Assembly: GCF_002197845.1 (NCBI RefSeq)
Contig: NZ_NIDE01000014.1
Location: 1,178,001 to 1,242,000, forward strand
Source of the DNA: Fimbriiglobus ruber
GTDB taxonomy: Bacteria; Planctomycetota; Planctomycetia; Gemmatales; Gemmataceae
DNA length: 64,000 nt
Reading direction: 5' to 3'
Part shown: positions 53,228 through 62,928 of the stretch, in pieces
Position numbering within the stretch: position 1 is the first letter of the stretch
Layout of the letters: each line of letters starts with the position of its first letter
Notes under the pieces: generated by a model
What the model was told of the DNA's origin: nothing
Database searches by the model: none
Seen by the model: only the letters and a program-made list of their open reading frames with translations
Translations under genes and position numbers: made by a program

Positions 53228-54007
53228 ATGAAGTTCAAGCTGTCCCACCTGACCCGCCCGCTGGCCGTCCTCGACGTCGAAACCACCGGGGTCGACCCGG
53301 CGGCCGACCGGATCGTCGAGATCGCGGTCCTGACCCTCCGGCCGGGCGGCTTGGCCGATGGGTACCGGCGACGGATCAACCCCGGCGTGCCCATTCCCCC
53401 GGCAGCCACTGCCGTTCACGGGATCGGGGACATGGACGTGGCCACTGCACCATCTTTCCGCGCACTCGCCCACGACCTGTTCGCCCGCCTGAAGGATGTC
53501 GATCTGGCCGGGTTCGGTGTGGCCGGGTTCGATCTCCCGCTCTTGACCGCCGAGTTCGCACGAGTTGGCCTCCGGTTCAAGGTGGCCGGGCGGGCCGTTC
53601 TCGATGCCCTCGACGTGTACCGCCGGAAGGAACCCCGGGATCTAGCCAGCGCGGTCCGGTTCTACGTCGGCCGGGACCACACCGGGGCCCACTCGGCCGT
53701 GGCCGACGTGCGGGCCGCGGCCGAGGTACTCGACCGCCAAGTCGGGGCGTACCAGCTGCCCGCGACCCCGGCCGCCCTGCATGCCACTCTGACCGATGTC
53801 GACGTGGCCCGGCGGTTCCGGCGTGACGACCGCCAGCGAATCGTGTTCGCGTTCGGCAAGTATGCGGGGCAATCGCTGGACGAGGTGGCCGGGCGAGATC
53901 CTGGGTACCTCGAATGGATGCTCCGGCAGTCGTTCTTGGATGATGTCCGGTGCCTGGTCCAGCGGGCGTTGGCCGGACAGCCGACGAGCGGAGTCGGAGC
54001 CTGTTGA
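53228..54007 (+). CDS. DnaQ-like DEDDh 3'-5' exonuclease
   Basis: ATG 53228 has a ggag ribosome site and gives 259 residues. Exo I is LAVLDVETTGVD, Exo II lies in LAGFGVAGFDLPLLTAEFAR, and Exo III is HTGAHSAVADVRAAAEVLD with the catalytic H-x4-D. After the exonuclease domain (about residues 10-180) a C-terminal segment VFAFGKYAGQSLDEVAGRDP-GYLEWML resembles the ExoX-like C-terminal domain. Such enzymes degrade single-stranded or nicked DNA in repair or proofreading, or serve mobile elements. It lies downstream of the recombinase in the same direction. Confidence 0.88.
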   Translation: MKFKLSHLTRPLAVLDVETTGVDPAADRIVEIAVLTLRPGGLADGYRRRINPGVPIPPAATAVHGIGDMDVATAPSFRALAHDLFARLKDVDLAGFGVAGFDLPLLTAEFARVGLRFKVAGRAVLDALDVYRRKEPRDLASAVRFYVGRDHTGAHSAVADVRAAAEVLDRQVGAYQLPATPAALHATLTDVDVARRFRRDDRQRIVFAFGKYAGQSLDEVAGRDPGYLEWMLRQSFLDDVRCLVQRALAGQPTSGVGAC

Positions 54008-54200
54008 AGACGACGTTCACGGTCCGGCGTCCCCGCTTGTGCCGGGACGCCGGGCAAGTTTCGTGGCGCGGCCCCGCCGGAACGAGACGAGGGAGCTGGT
54101 CTTCGGTCGCGAAGGCCGGCCTTCACCTCGGGGGCGGTTGTCGAGCCCGGGTTCGAGGATCACGGCGACCGTGGTCGCCGTTTACTACAAGGAGCAAGAA

Positions 54201-54395
54201 ATGTCGAACCATCTGGTCATGGACGAGTTCCACGTGACCGTGCTCGTCCCCGCGAAGGAAAACGACGAGTGGTACGCACGGGTCCGTGCGGTGCTGGATG
54301 CGGCCGCGTTCCTGGCCGGGTTGCGGAGAGCCGTCCGGGCGACCGTCCACGCGTACCCGGACCTCGATGGCGTCCGCGTTCGGGTGACTCGGTAA
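54201..54395 (+). CDS. Small hypothetical protein after the exonuclease gene
   Basis: ATG 54201 is preceded by aaggagcaagaa, a good ribosome site. The 64-residue product MSNHLVMDEFHVTVLVPAKE ... WYARVRAVLDAAAFLAGLRR ... YPDLDGVRVRVTR has a plausible beta-alpha-beta pattern and is followed by a strong hairpin terminator. It resembles small conserved element-borne proteins, but no family is recognised. Confidence 0.6.
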   Translation: MSNHLVMDEFHVTVLVPAKENDEWYARVRAVLDAAAFLAGLRRAVRATVHAYPDLDGVRVRVTR

Positions 54396-54403
54396 GGACA
54401 TCA

Positions 54404-54440
54404 GGCCGGGCGAGTTCCCGTGACGGGAACTCGCCCGGCC
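54404..54440 (+). terminator. Strong hairpin ending the recombinase/exonuclease gene set
   Basis: A perfect 17-bp stem (54404-54420 with 54424-54440) has a 3-nt loop, 9 bp after the stop codon of the small gene. No T-tract follows (agcaaatatt), but the stem is very stable. Confidence 0.65.
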
Positions 54441-54594
54441 AGCAAATATTGCGTGCGTTACCGCCATCCAATCCGGCCAGTGCGGTTCCCAGACATCCAA
54501 GTTACGGCTTTGCCCGCGGCCAGCGTGTTACGCCGGTTTTTCGGACGCTCGCTTCGTGGTCCGAACAGCGGAAATACAACGGGGCGGTGTTGAC

Positions 54595-54840
54595 TTAACT
54601 GGGGGGTTGGGAATCGGAGTCGGTGAGGAGGTCGGCCGGAGTGGCTCGTAACGCCTGGGCAATTTTCCGCAGACTGAGGATCGCGACGTTCCGCTCCCCG
54701 CGCTCAACACTCCCGATGAAGGTCCGGTGGAGCCCACACCGGTCGGCCAGTTGGGCTTGGGTGAGGTTCAGCGCCGCCCGCCGCTCGCGGATGCGGTCGC
54801 CGACTTTCTGGAGGAATCGTTCGTCGCGGAGGCTCGCCAT
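54595..54840 (-). CDS. XRE family helix-turn-helix regulator
   Basis: From ATG 54840 the product has 81 residues, almost all one Cro/C1-type HTH domain: KVGDRIRERRAALNLTQAQL, ADRCGLHRTFIGSVERGERN, VAILSLRKIAQALRATPADL. Such small single-domain XRE proteins regulate restriction-modification, toxin-antitoxin or element genes. It stands between the element-like block and the divergent WD40 gene, so either could be its target. Confidence 0.88.
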   Translation of the reverse strand: MASLRDERFLQKVGDRIRERRAALNLTQAQLADRCGLHRTFIGSVERGERNVAILSLRKIAQALRATPADLLTDSDSQPPS

Positions 54841-55112
54841 TCTTGACGAGCATGGTTGCACCAGTCATGATGCGTTTAAGTAGCATTCCGGACGGAGCCC
54901 GCGCCGGCGAAATTCGCCCGCGGCGGCGCACCGGAACCCATCCGGTGGCCCGCGGATACCGGTCCGTTCGTCGGCGATGATCTCAACGGTCCGTCTTGCA
55001 GTGGCGCCGGACTCGGTCGGACGGGGATGACATCCGACGCCGACCGGAGCCGGCCGGCCACAACCGTACGCCGTCATTGCCGAGGGCGCGACGTTTTCCT
55101 GTGGAGGTGATC

Positions 55113-57143
55113 GTGCAAGACTGCCGAGTTTTGGCCCGGAGCGGTATGCTGCTAGCCGCGTTGGTTGCTCTCGGGTGCCACCGCGCGCAACCGGCAACGA
55201 CAACGGAAAACGTGATCGAGCCTGCCCCGGCGGATCCCGGTCCCCCTCCCGCGGCCAAGCCACCGGAACTGGTACTGCAGACGGGACACGCGGGCGGGGT
55301 CCGCGCGGCGGCGTTCAGTCCGGACGGAACGTTGGTCGTCACCACGTCGTTCGATACCACCGCGATCTTGTGGGATGTGGCCATAGGGCAGATACTCCGA
55401 ACCTTCACCGGCCACGTAGGCACCGTATATGCTGTGGCGTTCCACCCGGACGGAAAACGGTTCCTCACCGCCTCGGAGGACAAGTCCGCGGCCCTCTGGG
55501 ATGTGGCCACGGGCCAGAAGCTCCGATCCTTCACCGGTCATGGGGACGCGGTCACAGCCGCGGCGTTCAGCCCGGACGGAGCGCGGATAGTCACCGCCTC
55601 AAAGGACAAGACCGCGGCCCTCTGGGACGTGGCCACGGGCCAGCGGATCCGGACCTTCATCGGTCACGCGAACGAGGTTTATGCGGCGTCGTTCCACCCT
55701 GGCGGGACACAAGTGGTTACAGCCTCGGCGGACAAGGTCGCGATCCTCTGGGATGTGGAATCGGGACAACAACTCCGAACCTTCACCGGCCACACCGGTA
55801 CGATCCGGGCCGCGGCGTTCAACCCGGACGGCACGCGGATTATCACCGCGTCGGAAGACAAGACCGCGGTTCTCTGGGACGCGGCGTCGGGGCAAAAGGT
55901 ACGAACACTCGTCGGACACACGATCTGGCTTCACGACGCGGCGTTCAGCCCGAACGGGAAGCATATCGTGACCGCGTCGTTCGACCGGACCGCGGTCGTG
56001 TGGGACGCGAACACCGGCCAACAGTTACAAACCCTCGACGGTCATGCGAGCTGGGTCTACGCGGCGGCGTTCAGCCCGAACGGAACGCAAGTCATCACGA
56101 CGTCGGCGGACGCGACCGCGATCCTCTGGGACGTGGGAACCGGACGTGCGGTCCGAACCTTCCATGGGCGTAGAGACGGTGGGCTCCTGGCCGCGGTGGT
56201 CGGTCGGGACGGGAACCAGATCGTCACCGCAGCGGCGGACCGAACCGTGACCGTATGGGACGCGGGCACCGGGCGACTGCTCCAAACCCTCATCGGGCAT
56301 CGGGACGAGGTGAACGCGGTGTCGCTCCGGCCGGACGGGAAACAGGTGGTCTCCGCGTCGCTCGACGGTTCCGTCATCGTGTGGGACGTGGGGACCGGGC
56401 AAAAGGTGCGAACCCTCGTCGGCCACGCGGACCGAACCGATGCGGTTCTGTTCATCAATGAGGGCCGATTCGTGTTCACCGCGTCGCTCGATAAAACCGC
56501 GATCTTGTGGGACGCGGAGACCGGGCAACGGCAGCGAACGTTCCTCGGCCACACGCGCGGGGTGACGGCGGCCGCGCTCAATCCGGCGGACGGCCGGCAG
56601 GTGGCGACCGCCTCGGACGACGCGACCGCGATCCTCTGGGACGTGAATACGGGGCAGAAGACTCGGACCCTGGCCGGCCACGGTCGCGGGGTGACGGCAG
56701 TGGCCGGCCAGTCCCGACGGCCGGCAGGTAGTAACCGCCTCGGAGGACAAGACGGCAATCCTCTGGGACGTAACGGGATTACAACTCCGGCTTTCGTCGG
56801 GCACACGGGCGAGATCCGAGCGGCGTCGTTTACCCCGGACGGGACGCGCGTGGTCACCGCGTCTTTTGACGGCACCGTTCGCCTTTGGGACACGGTGACC
56901 GGCAAGGAACTCTATTCACTCATGTCGTTCGAAGCCAAGGACTGGTTCGCGGCCGAAGCCGGCAAGGACTGGCTCGCGGTCACGCCCGACGGTTATTTCC
57001 AGGGCTCGCCGACCGCCGAGCAATATCTCCGCTGGCGTGTCGATGACAGACCGGGGGAACGTCCGCGACTCGTTGGCCCCGAACAGCTCCGGGAAACCTA
57101 CTATCGGCCCGAGGTGTTTCGCCGGTTACTGGGCAAGCGTTGA
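55113..57143 (+). CDS. WD40-repeat lipoprotein
   Basis: GTG 55113 follows ggaggtgat and gives about 676 residues. A lipoprotein signal (GMLLAALVALGC, lipobox LxGC) means the protein is probably anchored to a membrane outside the cytoplasm. About fourteen WD40 units of 42 residues follow (typical unit HTGTIRAAAFNPDGTRIITA, then ASEDKTAVLWDAASGQ). These would form two seven-bladed propellers for protein binding. A non-WD C-terminal segment (ELYSLMSFEAKDWFAAEAGK ... DGYFQGSPTAEQYLRWRVDD) resembles the tail found on other bacterial WD40 proteins. In the thirteenth unit (56703-56795) the frame is shifted and then restored, giving about 30 non-WD residues. Confidence 0.88.
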   Translation: MQDCRVLARSGMLLAALVALGCHRAQPATTTENVIEPAPADPGPPPAAKPPELVLQTGHAGGVRAAAFSPDGTLVVTTSFDTTAILWDVAIGQILRTFTGHVGTVYAVAFHPDGKRFLTASEDKSAALWDVATGQKLRSFTGHGDAVTAAAFSPDGARIVTASKDKTAALWDVATGQRIRTFIGHANEVYAASFHPGGTQVVTASADKVAILWDVESGQQLRTFTGHTGTIRAAAFNPDGTRIITASEDKTAVLWDAASGQKVRTLVGHTIWLHDAAFSPNGKHIVTASFDRTAVVWDANTGQQLQTLDGHASWVYAAAFSPNGTQVITTSADATAILWDVGTGRAVRTFHGRRDGGLLAAVVGRDGNQIVTAAADRTVTVWDAGTGRLLQTLIGHRDEVNAVSLRPDGKQVVSASLDGSVIVWDVGTGQKVRTLVGHADRTDAVLFINEGRFVFTASLDKTAILWDAETGQRQRTFLGHTRGVTAAALNPADGRQVATASDDATAILWDVNTGQKTRTLAGHGRGVTAVAGQSRRPAGSNRLGGQDGNPLGRNGITTPAFVGHTGEIRAASFTPDGTRVVTASFDGTVRLWDTVTGKELYSLMSFEAKDWFAAEAGKDWLAVTPDGYFQGSPTAEQYLRWRVDDRPGERPRLVGPEQLRETYYRPEVFRRLLGKR

Positions 57144-57362
57144 ACGTGTGACCGGGATGAGAGAAGGCCGTTCGATCTCGGCGGGAGATAGCGGCGATCA
57201 CGCCGGGATCGACGGGGTATTGCGGTTCTGCGTCCGGGATCGGACGCTCCCGCTCATTGCCCGCTCGGCGGGTCGACTTCCCCGGAAACGATCCGTCCCG
57301 TAATTCCTCCTCCGCCAGCAGGCATCTTGGCGGAAAGGACTCTTAACGCAAAGAGGTGCGAC

Positions 57363-57989
57363 ATGGCAGACGGCAAAACTCCGGCCGCGAAGCCGGTGGG
57401 TGGTTCAGGCTGGGGTGGCGGAATCGCGGTCTTCGTCGTCATTGGTGGGCTCGTAAAGTTCTTCGGGAGTGGTAAGGCCGACAAGCCCGTTCCCCCGAAC
57501 AACACCCCTTTGCCGGCCGTGGCTACTGCACCGCTGCCCGTCCCGCCGGCATCTCTGGCTGGTGAGGACCCCAGGGCAAGCATCCTACAAACTCCACAGA
57601 CGACTCCACCAACTCGTGGGCGTTGTCCTCAGCAGGTGTTGGGTTGGAACCGCACGCGGTGTATGCTTTGCCAGAAACAGCGTACCCTGGTCGAAGCGGG
57701 CCTGTTCAGCGACTCCGACGGATTTGGATTCTGTACCGACTGCGGTACCTGCGCCAATGCCTTCGCACTCCACCGGGCCAATTTTGAACGTGGTCTCGGC
57801 TCTCCGGAAAAGGTCGAGCAACTGGCCAAATCGTACGGACGAGCGCTCGAGGCTCTCGGCAACCAGAACCCGCTATTTGTGGCGGCGTATGGGGCCGGAT
57901 TTTTGGAGTGGGGTAACGACCGAGCGTGGCGGGAGGCGTGGCACAACATTGCGGTGCTGACCGTGCCCGGCTACGCCGAAGGCAAATAG
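57363..57989 (+). CDS. Membrane-anchored cysteine-rich hypothetical protein
   Basis: ATG 57363 follows an agaggtg ribosome site and gives 208 residues. One membrane helix near the N-terminus (GGGIAVFVVIGGLVKFFGSG) precedes a proline-rich linker. A domain with CMLCQKQRTLVEAG and GFCTDCGTCANAFALHRANF carries CxxC pairs suited to a zinc ribbon. A helical C-terminus follows (VEQLAKSYGRALEALGNQNP). No family is recognised. Confidence 0.65.
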   Translation: MADGKTPAAKPVGGSGWGGGIAVFVVIGGLVKFFGSGKADKPVPPNNTPLPAVATAPLPVPPASLAGEDPRASILQTPQTTPPTRGRCPQQVLGWNRTRCMLCQKQRTLVEAGLFSDSDGFGFCTDCGTCANAFALHRANFERGLGSPEKVEQLAKSYGRALEALGNQNPLFVAAYGAGFLEWGNDRAWREAWHNIAVLTVPGYAEGK

Positions 57990-58772
57990 CGGTCGGACCA
58001 CTCACAATCGTTGGTGTCGACGGATCGACCGGGCACCACGGGTCGGGTCGTCGTTCGATCCCTTGGACGACATGGCCGCGGTCTAAATCCCCCCGCCACC
58101 CATGTCGTTCGTAGCCCTCATCCCCATGACGAAAGAGGAGCACGGTCCGGATTCCGGAAGGGCGCCGACGTCTCGAACGAACGAGTTCACAAGACGTAAC
58201 GAGATGCGAGACGGATCGGTGCCGCGGGTCAAGATCGTGTCGGCCCGAACATTTCCCGCTCGTGACCCGACACCCGCAGCACGCTGACACAGCCGCCACG
58301 TCCGGAAAACAACTCCGACTGCTCATCCCGGCAATCTGTTTTTGTCAGTCATTCGGTATTGTATTTAATGGATTTACGACTGAAATTACGTCGCAGCCGC
58401 GTGCCCTGTCTAAAGTACCGATGATTGTGAAGTAAGCGGCCGGAGATCCCTTGCAAATTTCGTCACCTACGGGGTAGACACACCGGACCGGATTAGTTAT
58501 CTTATCACCTGACAATTTCTCTCCGACCTGACGAAGTCACTAAGTTGCGGATCTGAAAAAGTGTGAGCAGGAGTACTCCGGCATCGTGTGCCCCGGCCAC
58601 GGACTGGCACGACCGTCTTGAACCGGGCGGCAATCGTCCCCCGTGTTCCCATCGCGACTCACGATATACTGTCCGGCCCGTGTTCGCCACTGGCTCCGGC
58701 GTGCCACGCACTATGCGCGGCACCCGAAACGATTTGTTGCCCGATAGATATAGTTTCCTAGGTGTTCTGCCC
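57990..58772. other. 780-bp region upstream of the giant surface-protein gene
   Basis: No convincing gene on either strand. The part from about 58320 to 58560 is markedly AT-richer than the surroundings and is the likely promoter/leader region for the large downstream gene. No repeat or terminator hairpin stood out. Confidence 0.4.
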
Positions 58773-61700
58773 ATGCTTGAACGCGCCATCGCCCTGATGA
58801 CCCGCCCTCTCCGCCGGTTGGTCCGCGTGACCCACCCGATCGCTCGCCGGCCCGCCGGCCTTCGGATGGAGGCTCTCGAAGACCGGCTTGTCCCGTCGGC
58901 CCCGGCGTTTGACTACCGGATCACCAACGGGGCCATCGGGAGTGTCGTCACGATTACCGGGCAGAGCGACTCGCAGACGGCCGTGGCCAGCACCCTCGAC
59001 CCGACGACCGGGGACGCGCTCGCCCACTTCGGGAGTCCGCCCGACCCGAATCCCGGCCTCTTCGGCCAGGGATATTGGAACGCCACCGTCGAACTCCCGC
59101 CCGGGTACGAAGCGTCGCACGTGTATTCCCCGCTCCTGAACACCGACGGGAACATTTACGACGCCGAGACGTTCGCCGACCGCCCCCTGCCGCCGCTGGT
59201 CGTGCCCCCGTGCATCAACTGTGGCGGCCCGATGCCCGCCGAGATCTCTCCGCAGCCGGCCGCGGGCAACAACAGCGGACAGCCGTCGTCCCAGACCTAC
59301 AGTGACGCGGGCGTCCGGTATTCCGACGGGTCGGTTGCGTATTCCGCGTCCGACCTGTCGTCAAACACGTTCGGCACCCCGTGGGGTCAGGGCCGGAGTT
59401 GGGCGTCGAATCCGGGGTACGCGATCGGCCAGCACAACGGGCCCGGGTGGGTCGACACGACCCTCCCGGTCCTCAGCCGGGCTGGAGATCAACTGTACGC
59501 GACCGGGACCGGCACCCAGGCCACCGCGTTCCAGCAGGTCCCGTATTCGACCGACTCGTGGGCCCCGACTCTTTCCGGCGGAAGTTCGGTCACCCACGAC
59601 GGGGCGACCGGCGAATACGCCCTGACCGACGAGAATGGCAACCAGTACGGGTTCTACGATTCGTCGTCGGTCACCCCGGTCCAGTACACCAACGCGGGCA
59701 CCGGCGTCTGGGGGACCGAGGACCCGCCGACGTTCGACCGCACCGCCCCGATGTGGAGCGACGGGTCGTCGTTCACGACGGACGTGACGGTGTCCGGGGG
59801 GACGGCCAAGAAGGTCAGCCTGTACTTGCTCGACTGGGACAACCAGGGGCGGTCCGAGCGGATCGACGTGATCGACCCGGCGACCAACACCGTCCTCGAC
59901 TCGGAAACGGTATCCGGGTTCGCCGGCGGCGAGTACCTGTCGTGGAACATCTCCGGGCACGTCCAGTTCAAGATCACCTCCCTGACCGGGTCCAGCGCGG
60001 TCCTGAGCGGGGTGTTCTTCGACCCGGCGTCCGGGTCCGGGCTGTTCGTCGGGTCGGACACGACCACCCAGGGGGCGTGGCAGGGAGCCTACGGGACCGA
60101 CGGGTACGACGTGGCGACAGTCGCCCCCGCGCTGCCCGGGTACGCGACGGTCACGACCTCGGCGTCCGGCCCGTACGTGTGGGCGGCCGGGACGACCGCC
60201 TGGCAGGCGTTGGCCAACCCGACCCCGCCCCCGGGGTACGACCGGGTCGGGGCGTACTGGGAGTCCGAGTCGCAGTTCACCGTCGACCTCAACCTGACCG
60301 ACACGGCGACCCACCTGGTCAGCCTCTACTTCCAGGACCAGGACTTCTCGTCCTTGAGCCAGCAGGTCGAACTCGTCGACCCGGTGACCGGGGACGTGAT
60401 CGACACGCGGACGGTGACGGCCCCGAGCAACGGGGGCGTGTACCTGTCGTGGAACGTGGCCGGGCCGGTCCAGTTCCGGATCACCCTGGGGGCCGGGAGC
60501 CAAGCCCTGGTGAGCGGGGTGTTCCTCGACGCCGGCACTGGGACGGCGGGAACCTTCGCGGGGACGGACACCACGACCAAAGGGTCGTGGCGGGGCGCCT
60601 ACGGGTCCCAGGGGTACGACCTCCCGTCGCCGACGAATCCGCAACTGTGGGAAAGCTTGCCGTCGTACGCCCAGGTTCAACTCGTCGGCATCACGCCGCC
60701 CGAGCGGCAGGGCCAGCTCAAGTGGTACGTCGACAGCACCGGCCAGCGGACCGACGTGACCGGGTATTCGGCCACCGGGGCTCCGACCACGGTCACGCGG
60801 TCGTCCGGGTCGACGGTTGAGACGTGGCAATACACATACGGGACGACGCCGGCGACGGCCGCCCTGATGCAGACCGCGACCCTGACCCGGTCGACGGACG
60901 GCGGGGTTACGTTCCAGCCGGTCCAAACGGCCGAGTATCGTTACTACGACTTCGGCTCGGCCAACGGGAACGCGGGCGACCTGGAGGCGGTTCTCATCCA
61001 CGACGGGGACGTGACCGGCCCCGTCGTGTCGACCAGCTACTACCGGTACGACCTCGGGCTCGGGGCGAACGGCGGACTCAAACTGGTCGTCACCGGGGCG
61101 TCGTTCGACAGCATGGCGGCGGCCTACGGGGTCACCATCGACACCGTCGACAGCTTGACCGACGCCCAGGTCCAGGTGTACGCCGACCAATACTACCAGT
61201 ACGATGGCTCCGGGCGGGTGACGACCGCGGTCGTGAATCAGGCCGACGGGTCGGCGACCGGCCAGGGGACGTACACGTTCTCGTACGTCGCGAACCCCCA
61301 CCGCCCGGATCAGGCGGCGAACGTGTGGGCGACCGAGACGATCGAGACGCTCCCGAGCGGCACACAAAACCTCCTCTATTCGAACGGCTTCGGGGAAACC
61401 ATGCTGATGGTCACCCGGGACCCGGCGACCGGCCAGGAGTGGGACGCGTTCACCGCGTTCGATTCGGCCGGGCGGGTCACCCTGACGGCCGACGCCGCGG
61501 CCGTGACCGGGTACGACGACACGTCCGACGACCTACTCCGGCTGACCGGCGGGCAGTACCAGTATCTGAGCCAGACGGCCGGCCAGATCACCACGTACCA
61601 GTACGGGACGGCGACGACCGCGACCGAGACGACGCCCGGGGACGTGGCCGGATACCTGAAGGCGACGCATCTGTCCCACGGACAGTGTGATCTCGACCCG

Positions 61701-62648
61701 ACGCCGATCAACAGCCAGCAGTATTACGCCCACACGGCCGACGGGACGACCATCTACCCGGTCGCGACGAACACCACGTACCAGACCGTCCCTCCGGCGA
61801 CCCCCGCGTTCACCGACGATTTCTCGGTCGCCCCGGGGGCGAACTGGCAGTTCACCGTCGGGGGGGTGGCAGTGGACGGCCGACGGGCTCACTCAGACGG
61901 CCTCGGCCGGGTACCCGGACAAGGCGCTCGTGACCGGGCCGTCGTTCGACGCCGACCAGGAGATCACGGCGGCCGTCGAGGTCGACGCGGACACCGGGAG
62001 CGGCGGGTTTGCCGGGGTCGGGGTGCGGACCGACCCGACCACCGGGTACGGGTACAACCTGGTGTTCACCGGAGCGAACACCGTCGAGTTCCTGGACGAC
62101 GGGGTCGCGTGGGGGAACAGTTACACGTTCGCCTGGACGACCGGGACGGCATACCTGTTCCACCTGCGGGTGACCGGGACGGGAGCCGCGACCACCCTGT
62201 CGGCCAACGTGTGGGCGGCCGGATCGCCGGAGCCGACCGGGTGGATGTACACGCAAACCGGGTGGTCGAACGCGAACGCGGGCGACCCGGCCGTGGTCGG
62301 CCCCCCGGCCGGGACCGGGCGGGAACCGTCGTTTACCCAGGTGTCGGCCGCGTCCGTCCCGCCGGCGGTCGGAGACCCTGTGTCGGCCCCGCTGACCGCC
62401 GGGTCGGCGCCCGAGTGGGCGTTTTTGGGCGGGGCGTGGGCCGAGGGAAGCGGGGTCCTCAGCCAGACGGCCGCGGCCCAGGCGTACCCGTACCGGGCGA
62501 TGGTCCTCGCCCCCGGCGGGTGGGCGGCCGACCAACAGATCGTGGCCGACGTCCGGGTCGACTCGTGGGGGTCGGGCGGCGGCGACCTGGCCGGCGTGTC
62601 GGTCCGCCTCGACTCGACGACCGGGTACGGGTACAGCCTGCTGTTTAA
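58773..62648 (+). CDS. Giant modular YD-repeat/RHS-like surface protein, first frame
   Basis: The start at ATG 58773 gives MLERAIALMTRPLRRLVRVT and then LRMEALEDRLVPSAPAF, the 'LExLEDRxxPS' signature found at the N-terminus of many exported Gemmataceae proteins. Two homologous beta-sandwich modules follow (SLYLLDWDNQGRSERIDVID and SLYFQDQDFSSLSQQVELVD, each with a GxYLSWN box). A stretch of RHS/YD-type strands comes next (YYQYDGSGRVTTAVVNQADG, WDAFTAFDSAGRVTLTADAA). Homologous coding in this frame ends at the G-run 61860-61866; the rest to 62648 is out of frame. Such proteins are exported adhesins or toxin-delivery scaffolds; which applies here is unknown. The gene continues in two further frames to the window end. 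Confidence 0.75.
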   Translation: MLERAIALMTRPLRRLVRVTHPIARRPAGLRMEALEDRLVPSAPAFDYRITNGAIGSVVTITGQSDSQTAVASTLDPTTGDALAHFGSPPDPNPGLFGQGYWNATVELPPGYEASHVYSPLLNTDGNIYDAETFADRPLPPLVVPPCINCGGPMPAEISPQPAAGNNSGQPSSQTYSDAGVRYSDGSVAYSASDLSSNTFGTPWGQGRSWASNPGYAIGQHNGPGWVDTTLPVLSRAGDQLYATGTGTQATAFQQVPYSTDSWAPTLSGGSSVTHDGATGEYALTDENGNQYGFYDSSSVTPVQYTNAGTGVWGTEDPPTFDRTAPMWSDGSSFTTDVTVSGGTAKKVSLYLLDWDNQGRSERIDVIDPATNTVLDSETVSGFAGGEYLSWNISGHVQFKITSLTGSSAVLSGVFFDPASGSGLFVGSDTTTQGAWQGAYGTDGYDVATVAPALPGYATVTTSASGPYVWAAGTTAWQALANPTPPPGYDRVGAYWESESQFTVDLNLTDTATHLVSLYFQDQDFSSLSQQVELVDPVTGDVIDTRTVTAPSNGGVYLSWNVAGPVQFRITLGAGSQALVSGVFLDAGTGTAGTFAGTDTTTKGSWRGAYGSQGYDLPSPTNPQLWESLPSYAQVQLVGITPPERQGQLKWYVDSTGQRTDVTGYSATGAPTTVTRSSGSTVETWQYTYGTTPATAALMQTATLTRSTDGGVTFQPVQTAEYRYYDFGSANGNAGDLEAVLIHDGDVTGPVVSTSYYRYDLGLGANGGLKLVVTGASFDSMAAAYGVTIDTVDSLTDAQVQVYADQYYQYDGSGRVTTAVVNQADGSATGQGTYTFSYVANPHRPDQAANVWATETIETLPSGTQNLLYSNGFGETMLMVTRDPATGQEWDAFTAFDSAGRVTLTADAAAVTGYDDTSDDLLRLTGGQYQYLSQTAGQITTYQYGTATTATETTPGDVAGYLKATHLSHGQCDLDPTPINSQQYYAHTADGTTIYPVATNTTYQTVPPATPAFTDDFSVAPGANWQFTVGGVAVDGRRAHSDGLGRVPGQGARDRAVVRRRPGDHGGRRGRRGHRERRVCRGRGADRPDHRVRVQPGVHRSEHRRVPGRRGRVGEQLHVRLDDRDGIPVPPAGDRDGSRDHPVGQRVGGRIAGADRVDVHANRVVERERGRPGRGRPPGRDRAGTVVYPGVGRVRPAGGRRPCVGPADRRVGARVGVFGRGVGRGKRGPQPDGRGPGVPVPGDGPRPRRVGGRPTDRGRRPGRLVGVGRRRPGRRVGPPRLDDRVRVQPAV

Positions 62649-62928
62649 CGCGGCCGGACAGGTCCAGTTCCTGGACGACGGGGTCGCGTGGGGGAACAGT
62701 TATTCGTTCGCGTGGTCGGTCGGGACGTGGTACACGTTCCGCCTCCAGGTGGTCGGGAACACCCTGCTCGGCAAGGTGTGGGCGACCGGGTCGGCGGAGC
62801 CGGCCGGGGATGTTCCGCCAGGACGGGTGGACGAACCGGACCGGCGGGGTGCCGGGGTTGGCCGGCGGGGCGAGCGGCGGCAGCGCGGGCGGGTCGGCCG
62901 CGTCGTTCGCCAACGTGTCTGTGTATGA
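61687..62928 (+). CDS. Giant surface protein, middle segment in second frame
   Basis: From the G-run at 61860-61866 to about 62808 the protein continues in this frame (WQWTADGLTQTASAGYPDKA). It encodes two homologous modules of about 200 residues, each with VGVRTDPTTGYGYNLVFTG- or VSVRLDSTTGYGYSLLFNA-type strands and the shared LDDGVAWGNSY box. They look like concanavalin/LamG-type jelly rolls. There is no start of its own. One G fewer in the run would join it to the first frame. Confidence 0.6.
   Translation: MISTRRRSTASSITPTRPTGRPSTRSRRTPRTRPSLRRPPRSPTISRSPRGRTGSSPSGGWQWTADGLTQTASAGYPDKALVTGPSFDADQEITAAVEVDADTGSGGFAGVGVRTDPTTGYGYNLVFTGANTVEFLDDGVAWGNSYTFAWTTGTAYLFHLRVTGTGAATTLSANVWAAGSPEPTGWMYTQTGWSNANAGDPAVVGPPAGTGREPSFTQVSAASVPPAVGDPVSAPLTAGSAPEWAFLGGAWAEGSGVLSQTAAAQAYPYRAMVLAPGGWAADQQIVADVRVDSWGSGGGDLAGVSVRLDSTTGYGYSLLFNAAGQVQFLDDGVAWGNSYSFAWSVGTWYTFRLQVVGNTLLGKVWATGSAEPAGDVPPGRVDEPDRRGAGVGRRGERRQRGRVGRVVRQRVCV

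Noticed and set aside
55175-56173. A second frame of 332 codons inside the WD40 gene
   Set aside because: It is the mirror of the 126-bp repeat in another frame; its own repeats only reflect the DNA periodicity.
59361-61367. A 668-codon frame antisense to the giant surface protein
   Set aside because: It is Arg/Gly/Val-rich with no domain signal, while the plus strand encodes clear repeated modules.
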